13,861 nucleotides of DNA. Origin: Chloroflexota bacterium (GTDB lineage Bacteria > Chloroflexota > Anaerolineae > J102). The position numbers were made by a program, and so were the translations under genes. Shown here one piece after another: positions 1 to 6,510 of this stretch. The stretch spans positions 1 to 13,861 of the forward strand of contig JAADFV010000424.1 of NCBI GenBank assembly GCA_013152695.1, read 5' to 3'. The first letter of the stretch is position 1; each line of letters opens with the position of its first letter. Under the pieces are notes generated by a model. That model did no database searches, was not told where the DNA came from, and worked only from the letters and a program-made list of their open reading frames with translations.

Positions 1-468
1 GCCATCGATGACCGTACCATCTTTCTGGCGTAATTGCAGGCCGCCATTGAAGATGTTGAGGGCCTGGGTGAAGGTGGCATCAGGGATAATACCCAAATCC
101 TGCTCAGCCCGGCCGAGCAAGAAATGCCCATGAGGTGGAATCAGGGCCGAGTTGCGCCAGCGATAGACGAGGACCTCTTCATCACCGCTCTTGAGACGAT
201 ACCACAGGCTCCAGCCTTTGAGATCGACCAGAAGTTCGGTGGGATTGTAGAGTTCGATAAATTCCCGGTTGTTATTGCCTTTGATGCCGCCTAAAACTTC
301 GCTGATGACCACGGCGGCGGTTTGCGGAGGCTCAAGCGTGGGAGTCGCTGTGGCCGGAATCGCGGTTGCTGTGGGGGGAACCGGTGTAGGTGTAGGGGTT
401 GCCGGAGGATTGCAAGCAGCAAGAAAAAGAACAAGGAACAAGCTGAGCAGAAAGGCAAGGCGTTTCAT
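1..468 (-). CDS. Lipoprotein with lamin-tail-like domain (3' end cut by window edge)
   Basis: This minus-strand frame is open from an ATG at 468 to the left edge, so 156 codons are visible and the C-terminus is missing. The protein starts MKRLAFLLSLFLVLFLAAC, a lipoprotein signal peptide with an LAAC lipobox, so Cys19 should be lipidated and the protein held on the outer face of the membrane. Residues about 20-50 are a low-complexity Pro/Thr/Ala linker, common in surface proteins of Chloroflexota. From about residue 55 the sequence VVISEVL...NREFIELYNPT...VDLKGWSLWY matches the start of a lamin-tail (LTD) beta-sandwich domain, found in many secreted bacterial proteins and usually thought to bind ligands or surfaces. 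The start has an AGGA ribosome-binding site about 9 nt upstream. An overlapping ATG at 473 hits a stop after two codons. The function is unknown beyond cell-surface localisation. Confidence 0.82.
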   Translation of the reverse strand, partial: MKRLAFLLSLFLVLFLAACNPPATPTPTPVPPTATAIPATATPTLEPPQTAAVVISEVLGGIKGNNNREFIELYNPTELLVDLKGWSLWYRLKSGDEEVLVYRWRNSALIPPHGHFLLGRAEQDLGIIPDATFTQALNIFNGGLQLRQKDGTVIDG

Positions 469-570
469 CGCATTTGTCCTGGAGAAAACAGAAGATTGAA
501 CTGGTCGTGTGCAGGGGCGAGGACTTGTGGGAGCATGCCCGAGCGAAGCGAGCAGGAGGCCCCTGGGCAA

Positions 571-583
571 ATCCATTATGGAT
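571..583. repeat. 13-bp perfect palindrome over a -10 box
   Basis: ATCCAT-T-ATGGAT is a perfect 6+1+6 inverted repeat that covers the -10 element of the lipoprotein promoter. The position would suit a repressor operator. It could also be chance symmetry in an AT-rich box. Confidence 0.35.
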
Positions 584-602
584 GTTTGGGCTAAATTGTC
601 AA
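575..602 (-). promoter_or_regulatory. Sigma-70-like promoter for the lipoprotein gene
   Basis: Read on the minus strand, TTGACA (597-602, perfect -35) is followed after 16 bp by CATAAT (575-580, 5 of 6 to the -10 consensus). Transcription would start near 568 and give a leader of about 100 nt before the ATG at 468. The -10 lies inside the 13-bp palindrome at 571-583. Confidence 0.6.
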
Positions 603-624
603 AATCGGGCAAACAAGGTAGTCT
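596..624 (+). promoter_or_regulatory. Possible promoter for the deacetylase gene
   Basis: On the plus strand TTGTCA (596-601, 5 of 6) is followed after 17 bp by TAGTCT (619-624, only 3 of 6). The -35 uses nearly the same bases as the minus-strand -35 (597-602), so the two promoters would be divergent and mutually exclusive. The weak -10 makes this tentative. Confidence 0.3.
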
Positions 625-658
625 AGGGGAGCATAGCCTGCTATTTTGTAAATTGAGA

Positions 659-693
659 CCACGAATTGCTTGAATAATTCTCACAATTCGTGG
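659..693. repeat. 10-bp perfect inverted repeat upstream of the deacetylase start
   Basis: CCACGAATTG (659-668) and CAATTCGTGG (684-693) are exact reverse complements separated by 15 bases. The element lies in the putative 5' untranslated region, 15 bases before the ATG at 709, and covers the alternative TTG start at 670. It could be an operator or an RNA hairpin that affects ribosome access. It has no T-run, so it is not a typical terminator. Confidence 0.5.
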
Positions 694-708
694 AGCAGAT
701 GCATCATT

Positions 709-1452
709 ATGAGTGCGGAAAAACATGAAAAAGAACAGCGTCCCAGTACCCTGCTACGTCTTCTCGCTGCTACCGGCATCAACGTAGAAGATGGGACAAT
801 TCATTATCAACCACAAAGGTTGAGACAACGCATCGCTCGGCTCTGGCCTGAAGTGCTATTTTTGCATGAGACGACGCGCCCTGTCGTTGCCCTGACCATC
901 GATGATGGGCCGCATCCGATGCTGACACCACAAATCTTGGATGTTTTGGGGGAATTTCAAGCTCATGCAACATTTTTCATGCTTACGGACCGGGTGAAGG
1001 GGCATGAAGAGATCGTCAGACGGGTTGTTGGGGAAGGGCATGAGCTGGGAAATCATCTCTGCTACGACGCGCCCAGCATCCGTCTGCCTCCGGCCGAATT
1101 CGTGCGCCAACTCGAATCAGCACATCGTGTCCTTTCCACCTTTGCGCCTGTCACCTGGTTCCGACCGGGCTCTGGTTGGTTCAATCAGCGTATATTGACG
1201 GAATTGAAACAGCACGATTATCGCTGTGCACTCGCCTCTGTGTATCCGTACGATGCCCAGTTTCCATACCCAATCCTGGTCTCAAACTATATTTTGCGAA
1301 ACATCTTTCCTGGAGCAATTATCGTCCTCCATGAAGGCACCTGGGCTCGACGGGGCACAATACGCGTCTTGCGTACGGTCCTTCCCAGCATAAAGCAACA
1401 GGGTTATCAGGTTTTGACGTTGTCAGAACTGGTAGCGCTGCCTGCTTCCTGA
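709..1452 (+). CDS. Polysaccharide deacetylase (NodB homology domain, CE4 family)
   Basis: A 247-residue protein that probably removes acetyl groups from a polysaccharide such as chitin oligomers, peptidoglycan or exopolysaccharide. The NodB fold runs from about residue 58 to the end. Visible motifs are TIDDGP (Asp65 and Asp66, catalytic base and metal ligand), GHELGNH (110-116), WFRPGSGW (150-157) and VLHEG (His208). The usual metal-binding HxxxH reads H116-LCY-D120, so Asp replaces the second His. With the RPG-type third motif this resembles a variant NodB subgroup rather than the classical one. No signal peptide or membrane segment is seen, so the protein may be cytoplasmic or exported another way. 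I prefer the ATG at 709, with GGAG about 13 nt upstream. A TTG at 670 would add 13 residues but lies inside the inverted repeat. The 3' end overlaps the convergent hydrolase-ligase gene by 46 bp. Confidence 0.85.
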   Translation: MSAEKHEKEQRPSTLLRLLAATGINVEDGTIHYQPQRLRQRIARLWPEVLFLHETTRPVVALTIDDGPHPMLTPQILDVLGEFQAHATFFMLTDRVKGHEEIVRRVVGEGHELGNHLCYDAPSIRLPPAEFVRQLESAHRVLSTFAPVTWFRPGSGWFNQRILTELKQHDYRCALASVYPYDAQFPYPILVSNYILRNIFPGAIIVLHEGTWARRGTIRVLRTVLPSIKQQGYQVLTLSELVALPAS

Positions 1453-3953
1453 TTGCTCTGCACAAGCATGCGCCGGAGAATCTTGCCTACGAAAGACTTG
1501 GGTAATTCCTTGCGAAACTCAATTTCCCATGGTACGGCGTAAGATTCGAGACGCTTGCGGCAAAGTGTCAGAAGTTCTTCCTCCGAAAGCTGCACACCAG
1601 GCCGGGGCACGACAAAGGCCTTGACTTTTTGCGTGCCATCGGCAGTGCCTACACCCACGACCGCCACTTCTAAAACTTTGTTATTCTCGTAGATGACCTC
1701 TTCGACATCGCGAGGATACACGCTGTACTTACCGGTCATGATCGTGTCGCGTTTGCGGCTGATGATTTGGAAATAGCCATCTTCATCCATCACGGCCACG
1801 TCGCCGGTTACGAGCCAGCCATTACGGAGGGCGCGCGAGGTGGCGTCTTCGCTGCTGGCATCGGCCGCCAGATAGCCCTGCATCACCTGAGGCCCGCGTA
1901 CAAGTAATTCGCCGATCTGGCCGGGAGGCAGGTCTTCGCCCGTGAACATGTCGATAATTTTAGCATCGGTGTTGGGCAGAGGGATGCCGATACTGCCGGG
2001 TTTGCGGTCGCCTTTGAGGGGATTGGCATGGGTGACCGGGGAGGCTTCAGTGAGGCCGTAGCCTTCGACGAGATAGCCGTGGGTGAGCTTTTCGAAGGCT
2101 TCCTGCACTTCGATGGGCAGAGGGGCAGCGCCGCTGAGACAGGCTTCGATCGAAGCGAGGCCGTAGGAACGTACTTTGGGAGCCTGATTGATGGCCGTGT
2201 ACATGGAGGGGACGCCCGGGAAGAGGGTCGGTTTGTATTTCTTGATGTGTTTGAGGACATCGGGCACTTCGAAAACAGGTAAGAGAACGATAGTGCCGCC
2301 CATGGCAATAGGTACGTTCATGGCACTGGTCATGCCGTAGCTGTGCATGAGGGGAATCGCAGAAAGACAAACCTGCTGACCATGTCTCATGGCACCCAGC
2401 CAATGGCGGGTTTGGAGAGTATTGGCCACCAAATTGCCATGACTGAGACAAACGCCTTTGGGATTGTCGGTGGCGCCACTCGTAAAGAGGATGACGGCCA
2501 AATCGTCGGAAGTGACTTTGACGTCGGGGGAGGTAAAGGGGGCATCATGAATGAGCCTCAGCATGGGAAGCCCCAGGCTTTCTGCCAATGCCGCCTGTTC
2601 TGTATCACTGCCGCCACTGGTCCAGCGCCCCATGAGCATGTGGTACACCAGGGGAGAAACAGCCTCTTTGATGTCGGTGAAAATGGCATAGTCGACACTG
2701 GTTTCATTGAGGATGCGCTCGGCCAATTTGGCAAAACTCTGCAATGTGACGAGAATCTTGGGCTTGCTTTGGCGAATTTGATTGAGAATTTCGTCATCAT
2801 TGGCATCTGGGTTGGGCATGACCACGACACCGCCAATTTTGAGCGTAGCATAATAGGCGATGATGAGCTGCGGCATGTTTGGCAAAGCAATGATCACGCG
2901 GTCACCGGGCCGGACCCCCATGCCGTGCAGGACATTGGCGAATTGGTTGGTGCGTAGCAATAGCTGCTGATAATTGAGCTTTGTACCATAAAAGATGGTG
3001 GCAGGGCGTTTAGGAAACCAATTGGCAGCACTATCGAGAAAACTGGTGAGGGGACGGTGCGGTATGGGAACAGTGGGAGGGACGTCTTTGTCGTAATGCT
3101 TGATCCAGGGGCGTTTATTGACACTGTCATCGGCACTGATTTGCCGCCAGGAGCCGTGATTTTCGCCGCCAATGAAACGGGCAATGGCACGGTTCACAGC
3201 CTGATGTCTTTCTAGCTGGACTTTGTGTTTGGCTGAACCCACATCGTAAACTTCGACGTTGGGAATGGTGTCGGCGACATCTTCGTAAACACGGCGGGGG
3301 AAATAATTATCGCGCTCGCCGGTGATGAGCAAGGTGGGTGTGCTGATGTTACGCAAGAGGTCCCAGCCCTGCCAATGGCGGATATTGTTGGCCATCATGC
3401 GCTTGACGACATGCAATTCTGCATCCCAGCGGGGACGAAAGCGCCAGAAGGGCCGCAGGATGTGGAGGGGAATACGGAAAGCGAGGTTGGCGATCTTGGG
3501 CAACGGATATTCGCCGGCGGTGGCAATGAGGACGAGATGAGAAAGACGCTCGGGGTGAGCATTGGCATATTCGACGGCGATGGCACCACCAAAAGAGTGT
3601 GCAACCAGCACAAATTTTTCTGGTAAATGCAGGTGCTCGACAATGCTTTCCATGTCACTGACGAGCTCAGGCATGGTGTAGCGGGTGAAGGGGGCGTCAC
3701 TTTGGCCATGTCCGCGTAGATCGGGAGCGATAACGCGATAGCTGCGCGCGAAATGATTGATCTGAAATTCCCACGATTCTAGCACGCCGGCGTAGCCGTG
3801 TAAGAACATGATGGTTTTCTTTGCGCCCTCGGGCCAAAGATCGAGGACGCTGAGATAGGCGTTGCTCACACCGGCGATCGGTACTCTTTCGCGGTAAAGG
3901 TCGAAATCGTATTGGATATTTTTGCGCTTAACGCCGCGTAATTTCTTTTTCAT
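1407..3953 (-). CDS. Alpha/beta-hydrolase fused to AMP-forming acyl-CoA synthetase-like domain
   Basis: One uninterrupted 848-residue frame carries two enzymes. Residues about 25-262 are an alpha/beta-hydrolase: FLHGYAG oxyanion region (50-56), nucleophile elbow AHSFGGA (Ser120), acid Asp215 in TGERDN, probable His243 in AKHKVQLE. Residues about 300-832 are an ANL-superfamily adenylating enzyme: phosphate loop FTSGATDNPKG (490-500), EGYGLTEASP (630-639), TGD (Asp718), hinge ISRKRD (731-736), and catalytic Lys824 in GKILRR. All core motifs are intact. The family activates a carboxylic acid, often a fatty acid, with ATP and usually transfers it to CoA. The hydrolase could release or trim the same acyl group. 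OleB-OleC fusions of olefin synthesis share this order, but OleB uses an Asp nucleophile where this protein has Ser, and no oleA or oleD is nearby. The substrate is unknown. No clear ribosome-binding site precedes the ATG. Confidence 0.85.
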   Translation of the reverse strand: MKKKLRGVKRKNIQYDFDLYRERVPIAGVSNAYLSVLDLWPEGAKKTIMFLHGYAGVLESWEFQINHFARSYRVIAPDLRGHGQSDAPFTRYTMPELVSDMESIVEHLHLPEKFVLVAHSFGGAIAVEYANAHPERLSHLVLIATAGEYPLPKIANLAFRIPLHILRPFWRFRPRWDAELHVVKRMMANNIRHWQGWDLLRNISTPTLLITGERDNYFPRRVYEDVADTIPNVEVYDVGSAKHKVQLERHQAVNRAIARFIGGENHGSWRQISADDSVNKRPWIKHYDKDVPPTVPIPHRPLTSFLDSAANWFPKRPATIFYGTKLNYQQLLLRTNQFANVLHGMGVRPGDRVIIALPNMPQLIIAYYATLKIGGVVVMPNPDANDDEILNQIRQSKPKILVTLQSFAKLAERILNETSVDYAIFTDIKEAVSPLVYHMLMGRWTSGGSDTEQAALAESLGLPMLRLIHDAPFTSPDVKVTSDDLAVILFTSGATDNPKGVCLSHGNLVANTLQTRHWLGAMRHGQQVCLSAIPLMHSYGMTSAMNVPIAMGGTIVLLPVFEVPDVLKHIKKYKPTLFPGVPSMYTAINQAPKVRSYGLASIEACLSGAAPLPIEVQEAFEKLTHGYLVEGYGLTEASPVTHANPLKGDRKPGSIGIPLPNTDAKIIDMFTGEDLPPGQIGELLVRGPQVMQGYLAADASSEDATSRALRNGWLVTGDVAVMDEDGYFQIISRKRDTIMTGKYSVYPRDVEEVIYENNKVLEVAVVGVGTADGTQKVKAFVVPRPGVQLSEEELLTLCRKRLESYAVPWEIEFRKELPKSFVGKILRRMLVQSNQEAGSATSSDNVKT

Positions 3954-4055
3954 GGTTTCAAAAGGCTGGGATCACCAGCTTTGACCGAGGAAAATGTGTC
4001 CCTTTTGTGGTCGGCAAATAAGGGGATAAATAGAGGAAAATGAAGCATAACCTTG

Positions 4056-4084
4056 ATCCTAACATCATGAGGGGGCAGAGTCAA
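4056..4084 (-). promoter_or_regulatory. Candidate promoter for the hydrolase-ligase gene
   Basis: On the minus strand TTGACT (4079-4084, 5 of 6) and TAGGAT (4056-4061, 4 of 6) are 17 bp apart. Transcription would begin near 4049, leaving a leader of about 95 nt before the ATG at 3953. It lies downstream of the nested inverted repeat at 4113-4195, so the gene probably has its own promoter, separate from the operon upstream. Confidence 0.5.
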
Positions 4085-4112
4085 CAACGTGTTAGAGAGA
4101 GACCGTATCCAT

Positions 4113-4195
4113 TTAGTCGGTGGTGCATGAAAATGTCGCTGATTAAAGTGCGTCGCACCTCGGCAGGTACGACGCACTTGGTCCGCGCCGACTAA
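4113..4195. repeat. Nested inverted repeat with strong inner hairpin
   Basis: The inner stem pairs AAGTGCGTCG (4146-4155) with CGACGCACTT (4170-4179), all ten bases. After one C/A mismatch it continues as ACCT/AGGT around a CGGC loop. An outer 8-bp pair, TTAGTCGG (4113-4120) and CCGACTAA (4188-4195), encloses it. It sits 30 bp after the stop of the solute-binding protein gene. On the minus strand the inner stem is followed by TAATC, not a real T-run, so it is at best a weak terminator. A dispersed REP-like palindrome is the other reading. Confidence 0.55.
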
Positions 4196-4224
4196 CTTGA
4201 TACAGTGTCTTAAAGAGAAGGATG

Positions 4225-5022
4225 TCAGGGAGATGACACTGGCGGCGGCCATTGCGAAAAGTAACGCCGCGCCAGCCTCTCCCAGGTCCCATCTTCCAAC
4301 ATTGCCAGCAAAGCTTCATCCACCATGGCAGCAAATTTCGGAGCCTTGGCCGAAGTCACAATCACATAGGGTTCTGACTGCAAAGGCGGTGTGTGCAAGG
4401 TTAAATTGGCTGGTGCCTCGAGGGCGGCGGTTACGGCATCGACCAGGGCGACGTCGGCCTTGCCTGCGGCCACGGCTTGTAAAGCAGCAGCGGCACTTTC
4501 CTGGCGCAGAATCAGCAAACCTCGCTCACGCGCCCAGGCATCTCCCTGACTGCCCCACTCGACTGCAACCTGCATCCCCGCAAAATCCTCAGGCCCGGCC
4601 AGGGTACTATCTTTACGCGTAACCCAAATCAAACCCGCTTCGAAATAAGGAGGACTGAAATGCACATCTTTTGTCAGGCGCTGGTCTAAAGGAAAAGCCG
4701 AGATCACTACATCCGCTTTATCGGCCAGGACTGCATCCACCAGGCCATCGAAAGCGATGGCGCGAAACTCAAGGGGGACATCCAGACGTGCTGCCAGCAA
4801 GCGCGCCAGATCCACATCGAAACCCTGGAGCTGACCATCAGCATCGACCTGTTCGAAGGGGGGAAAGCTGGGGTCCATGGCGACGCGCAGGGCACCTCCG
4901 CCTTGTAACCGTGTCCAGGTGTCATCACGGGCTCGTATCTGCCAGAGCCCTATTCCGGCCAGCAACATCATCCCTACGCCAAGCCACCCCCACCAGGGTA
5001 AGCGCTGGATCAGCCGTTTCAT
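4225..5022 (-). CDS. Membrane-anchored family-3 solute-binding protein
   Basis: A 265-residue protein of the family-3 (polar amino acid type) periplasmic binding proteins. Residues about 11-28 form one membrane segment (WGWLGVGMMLLAGIGLW) after a positively charged start. There is no lipobox Cys, so it is probably anchored by an uncleaved helix rather than lipid. The binding domain runs from about residue 43 (LRVAMDPSFPPFE), with the family signature GFDVDLARLLAARL at 67-80. Arg115 in the LDQR...FSPPYF stretch and Asp193 occupy the positions that normally bind the carboxyl and amino groups of an amino acid. The start ATG overlaps the stop of the glycosidase-like gene (ATGA), so the two are translationally coupled. 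No permease or ATPase gene is adjacent. It may serve a transporter encoded elsewhere or act as a sensor. The ligand is not predictable. Confidence 0.82.
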   Translation of the reverse strand: MKRLIQRLPWWGWLGVGMMLLAGIGLWQIRARDDTWTRLQGGGALRVAMDPSFPPFEQVDADGQLQGFDVDLARLLAARLDVPLEFRAIAFDGLVDAVLADKADVVISAFPLDQRLTKDVHFSPPYFEAGLIWVTRKDSTLAGPEDFAGMQVAVEWGSQGDAWARERGLLILRQESAAAALQAVAAGKADVALVDAVTAALEAPANLTLHTPPLQSEPYVIVTSAKAPKFAAMVDEALLAMLEDGTWERLARRYFSQWPPPVSSP

Positions 5023-6173
5023 GACCCAGGAGCTCCCGTGGTCAAAGCCCGCTGCACTTCCAGGTAAATCGGTTTAGGCTGCAGGTCGGGGGTGACGAAG
5101 GTGTAGTAATCACGAACATTGTGTTCGGGCCAGGGGTAGCGGAAGGCCCACATTGCCAGACAACTCAGCCAGGGCCATTCCTTGGCGAGCTCGTAGGCAC
5201 GAATCGTATACCGGATGCGCTGGGCCGGGCGCACGGCCCGCGTCCAGCGAGGATGATCATTCCAGCCAGATTCTGTGATGAAAACCTGTTTGGCTGCATC
5301 GCCATTGGCCACCATGATCTGCCGCAACAATTCTACGCGCCGAAAGTTGATGACCTCAGGGTCGGGTGGATCGTCGGGAGCAAAGGTGAGCCCGTAGCTA
5401 TGGACAGCGAGGGCATCGAAATAGGGCGCTGCCCCGGCATCGTACATGGCCTGCAAAAAAGCCAGATCGCTCATACCCAGCTCCCCGTTGGGATCACCGA
5501 GGGTGGGGGCGAGGGCGCCGGCCAGAATCAGGACGTCGGGATCGACAGCACGGATAGCAGCGCTGCTTTGTTGCAACAGGGTCACATAAGCAGCTGGATC
5601 AGGTTGGCGGTAGCCCCATTCCAGACTGAGATTTGGCTCGTTCCAAATGATGATGGCATCTACTCGCCCCTGAAAATGGGCGGCAAAAGCAGCGGCATAG
5701 GCGGCAAAGTCGGCGTAGTGTTCGGAGTCCAGATAGGTCGAGATTGTATCCTTGGGGCGTGCCCACTCTGGCACCAGACCCAGCCGCGCCACCACACGCA
5801 GCCCCTGGCGATTGGCATGATCGACCACCAAATCGGCGTGGCGCCAATCATACCGCCCAGAATGCGGCTCACTAAAGGCCCAGGGGAAGTACTCCACAAT
5901 CCAGGGAGTCCCCATCTCCCGTACCATTTCCAAAGTACGCTTGATTTTCCAGGGCTCCACCTCGTTTTCAAGACGTGTATGCACCCCCGCCTTAGCATTG
6001 GTGGTGATTACCTCTTGCTGCGGCCCCAAGGGTACTTGAATATGCCGGTTACTCCACCAAAAAGCAAACACCAGCGCCAGCAATGCCGGAAGTACAAGCA
6101 GAAGGTGAGAAAGCAGAAATATCTTTCGACTCTCTTGTTTGGACAAAGCGGAAAAACAAGAAAAAAATCTCAT
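5019..6173 (-). CDS. Membrane-anchored clan GH-A glycoside hydrolase-like protein
   Basis: A protein of 384 residues from the ATG at 6173, with a membrane segment at about residues 18-40 (IFLLSHLLLVLPALLALVFAFWW) and an extracytoplasmic TIM-barrel domain after it. Clan GH-A hallmarks are visible: the acid/base Glu179 in IIWNEPN at the end of one strand, and the probable nucleophile Glu301 in FITESGWN, about 122 residues later. The region resembles GH39/GH5-type cellulase, xylosidase or related enzymes, but I cannot assign a family or substrate. A GTG at 6233 in the same frame would add 20 residues. I prefer 6173 because those residues are hydrophilic and overlap the promoter region, although neither start has a clear ribosome-binding site. 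It is the first gene of a two-gene operon with the solute-binding protein, which suggests linked work on an extracellular carbohydrate or glycan, or on sensing one. Confidence 0.75.
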   Translation of the reverse strand: MRFFSCFSALSKQESRKIFLLSHLLLVLPALLALVFAFWWSNRHIQVPLGPQQEVITTNAKAGVHTRLENEVEPWKIKRTLEMVREMGTPWIVEYFPWAFSEPHSGRYDWRHADLVVDHANRQGLRVVARLGLVPEWARPKDTISTYLDSEHYADFAAYAAAFAAHFQGRVDAIIIWNEPNLSLEWGYRQPDPAAYVTLLQQSSAAIRAVDPDVLILAGALAPTLGDPNGELGMSDLAFLQAMYDAGAAPYFDALAVHSYGLTFAPDDPPDPEVINFRRVELLRQIMVANGDAAKQVFITESGWNDHPRWTRAVRPAQRIRYTIRAYELAKEWPWLSCLAMWAFRYPWPEHNVRDYYTFVTPDLQPKPIYLEVQRALTTGAPGS

Positions 6174-6187
6174 GTAAAGGTGATTGG

Positions 6188-6217
6188 TTTGCTCCCTCGC
6201 GCGGGCTGTGCTATACT
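6188..6217 (+). promoter_or_regulatory. Extended -10 promoter for the small membrane protein
   Basis: TGCTATACT at 6209-6217 is an extended -10 (TG, one base, TATACT with 5 of 6). A poor -35, TTTGCT, lies at 6188-6193 with an 18-bp spacer. Transcription would start near 6224, about 45 nt before the ATG at 6269. The same AT-rich core reads TATAGC on the other strand and could help drive the divergent glycosidase operon. Confidence 0.45.
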
Positions 6218-6268
6218 CGCTGCCAGCATCCACAATCGAACAAGCACTTTCTCATCTGACAACCTGCC

Positions 6269-6502
6269 ATGAACCAAACTGATACCCTGCCCACCATCGC
6301 TGAACCAACCTCAGAAATGCTTTCGGAAATCGAAATGGAAGAACCAACGGTAGAGATAGAGCGAGGGTTAGGGTTTACGGATGGGTTTCAGTTCGGATGT
6401 GGCTTTTGGGCCGCTGCCGTGGCAGTGGGAATCGTCGTGTTGCTTGCAGCAGTGATTCTTCTATTCCTGCTCTCGGCAGTGGGAATTCAGGTTTTGGGCT
6501 GA
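6269..6502 (+). CDS. Small single-span membrane protein of unknown function
   Basis: A 77-residue protein. Residues 1-34 are acidic and hydrophilic (rich in Glu, Thr and Pro). A short Gly/Phe-rich stretch follows (FTDGFQFGCGFW, 36-47). Residues about 47-75 are one long hydrophobic helix (AAAVAVGIVVLLAAVILLFLLSAV). I do not recognise a family. It could be a small membrane-bound accessory protein. An acidic N-terminus inside and a short tail outside is possible, but topology is unclear because few positive charges are present. The gene is divergent from the glycosidase operon and its stop lies 8 bp from the stop of the convergent ANTAR regulator gene. An extended -10 promoter upstream supports it as real. 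No Shine-Dalgarno is visible before the ATG. Confidence 0.6.
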   Translation: MNQTDTLPTIAEPTSEMLSEIEMEEPTVEIERGLGFTDGFQFGCGFWAAAVAVGIVVLLAAVILLFLLSAVGIQVLG

Positions 6503-6510
6503 CAGGGGAC

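Noticed and set aside
535..569. GAGCGAAGCGAGC and flanking GCCC/GGGC as a hairpin or mobile repeat
   Set aside because: It is a mirror-type sequence that does not self-pair well. The outer GCCC/GGGC pairing is too short to call.
1407..3953. Identification of the fusion as OleBC of long-chain olefin synthesis
   Set aside because: The hydrolase nucleophile is Ser in AHSFGG instead of the Asp expected for OleB, and no oleA or oleD is present.
4225..5022. A full amino acid ABC transporter operon
   Set aside because: Only the binding protein is present. The next genes on both sides are unrelated to permeases or ATPases.
5121..6272. A 383-codon open frame on the plus strand opposite the glycosidase-like gene
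   Set aside because: It has no recognisable domain, and its composition is what the complement of the GH-A gene would give. The minus-strand frame has clear NEP and TESG motifs and a coupled neighbour.
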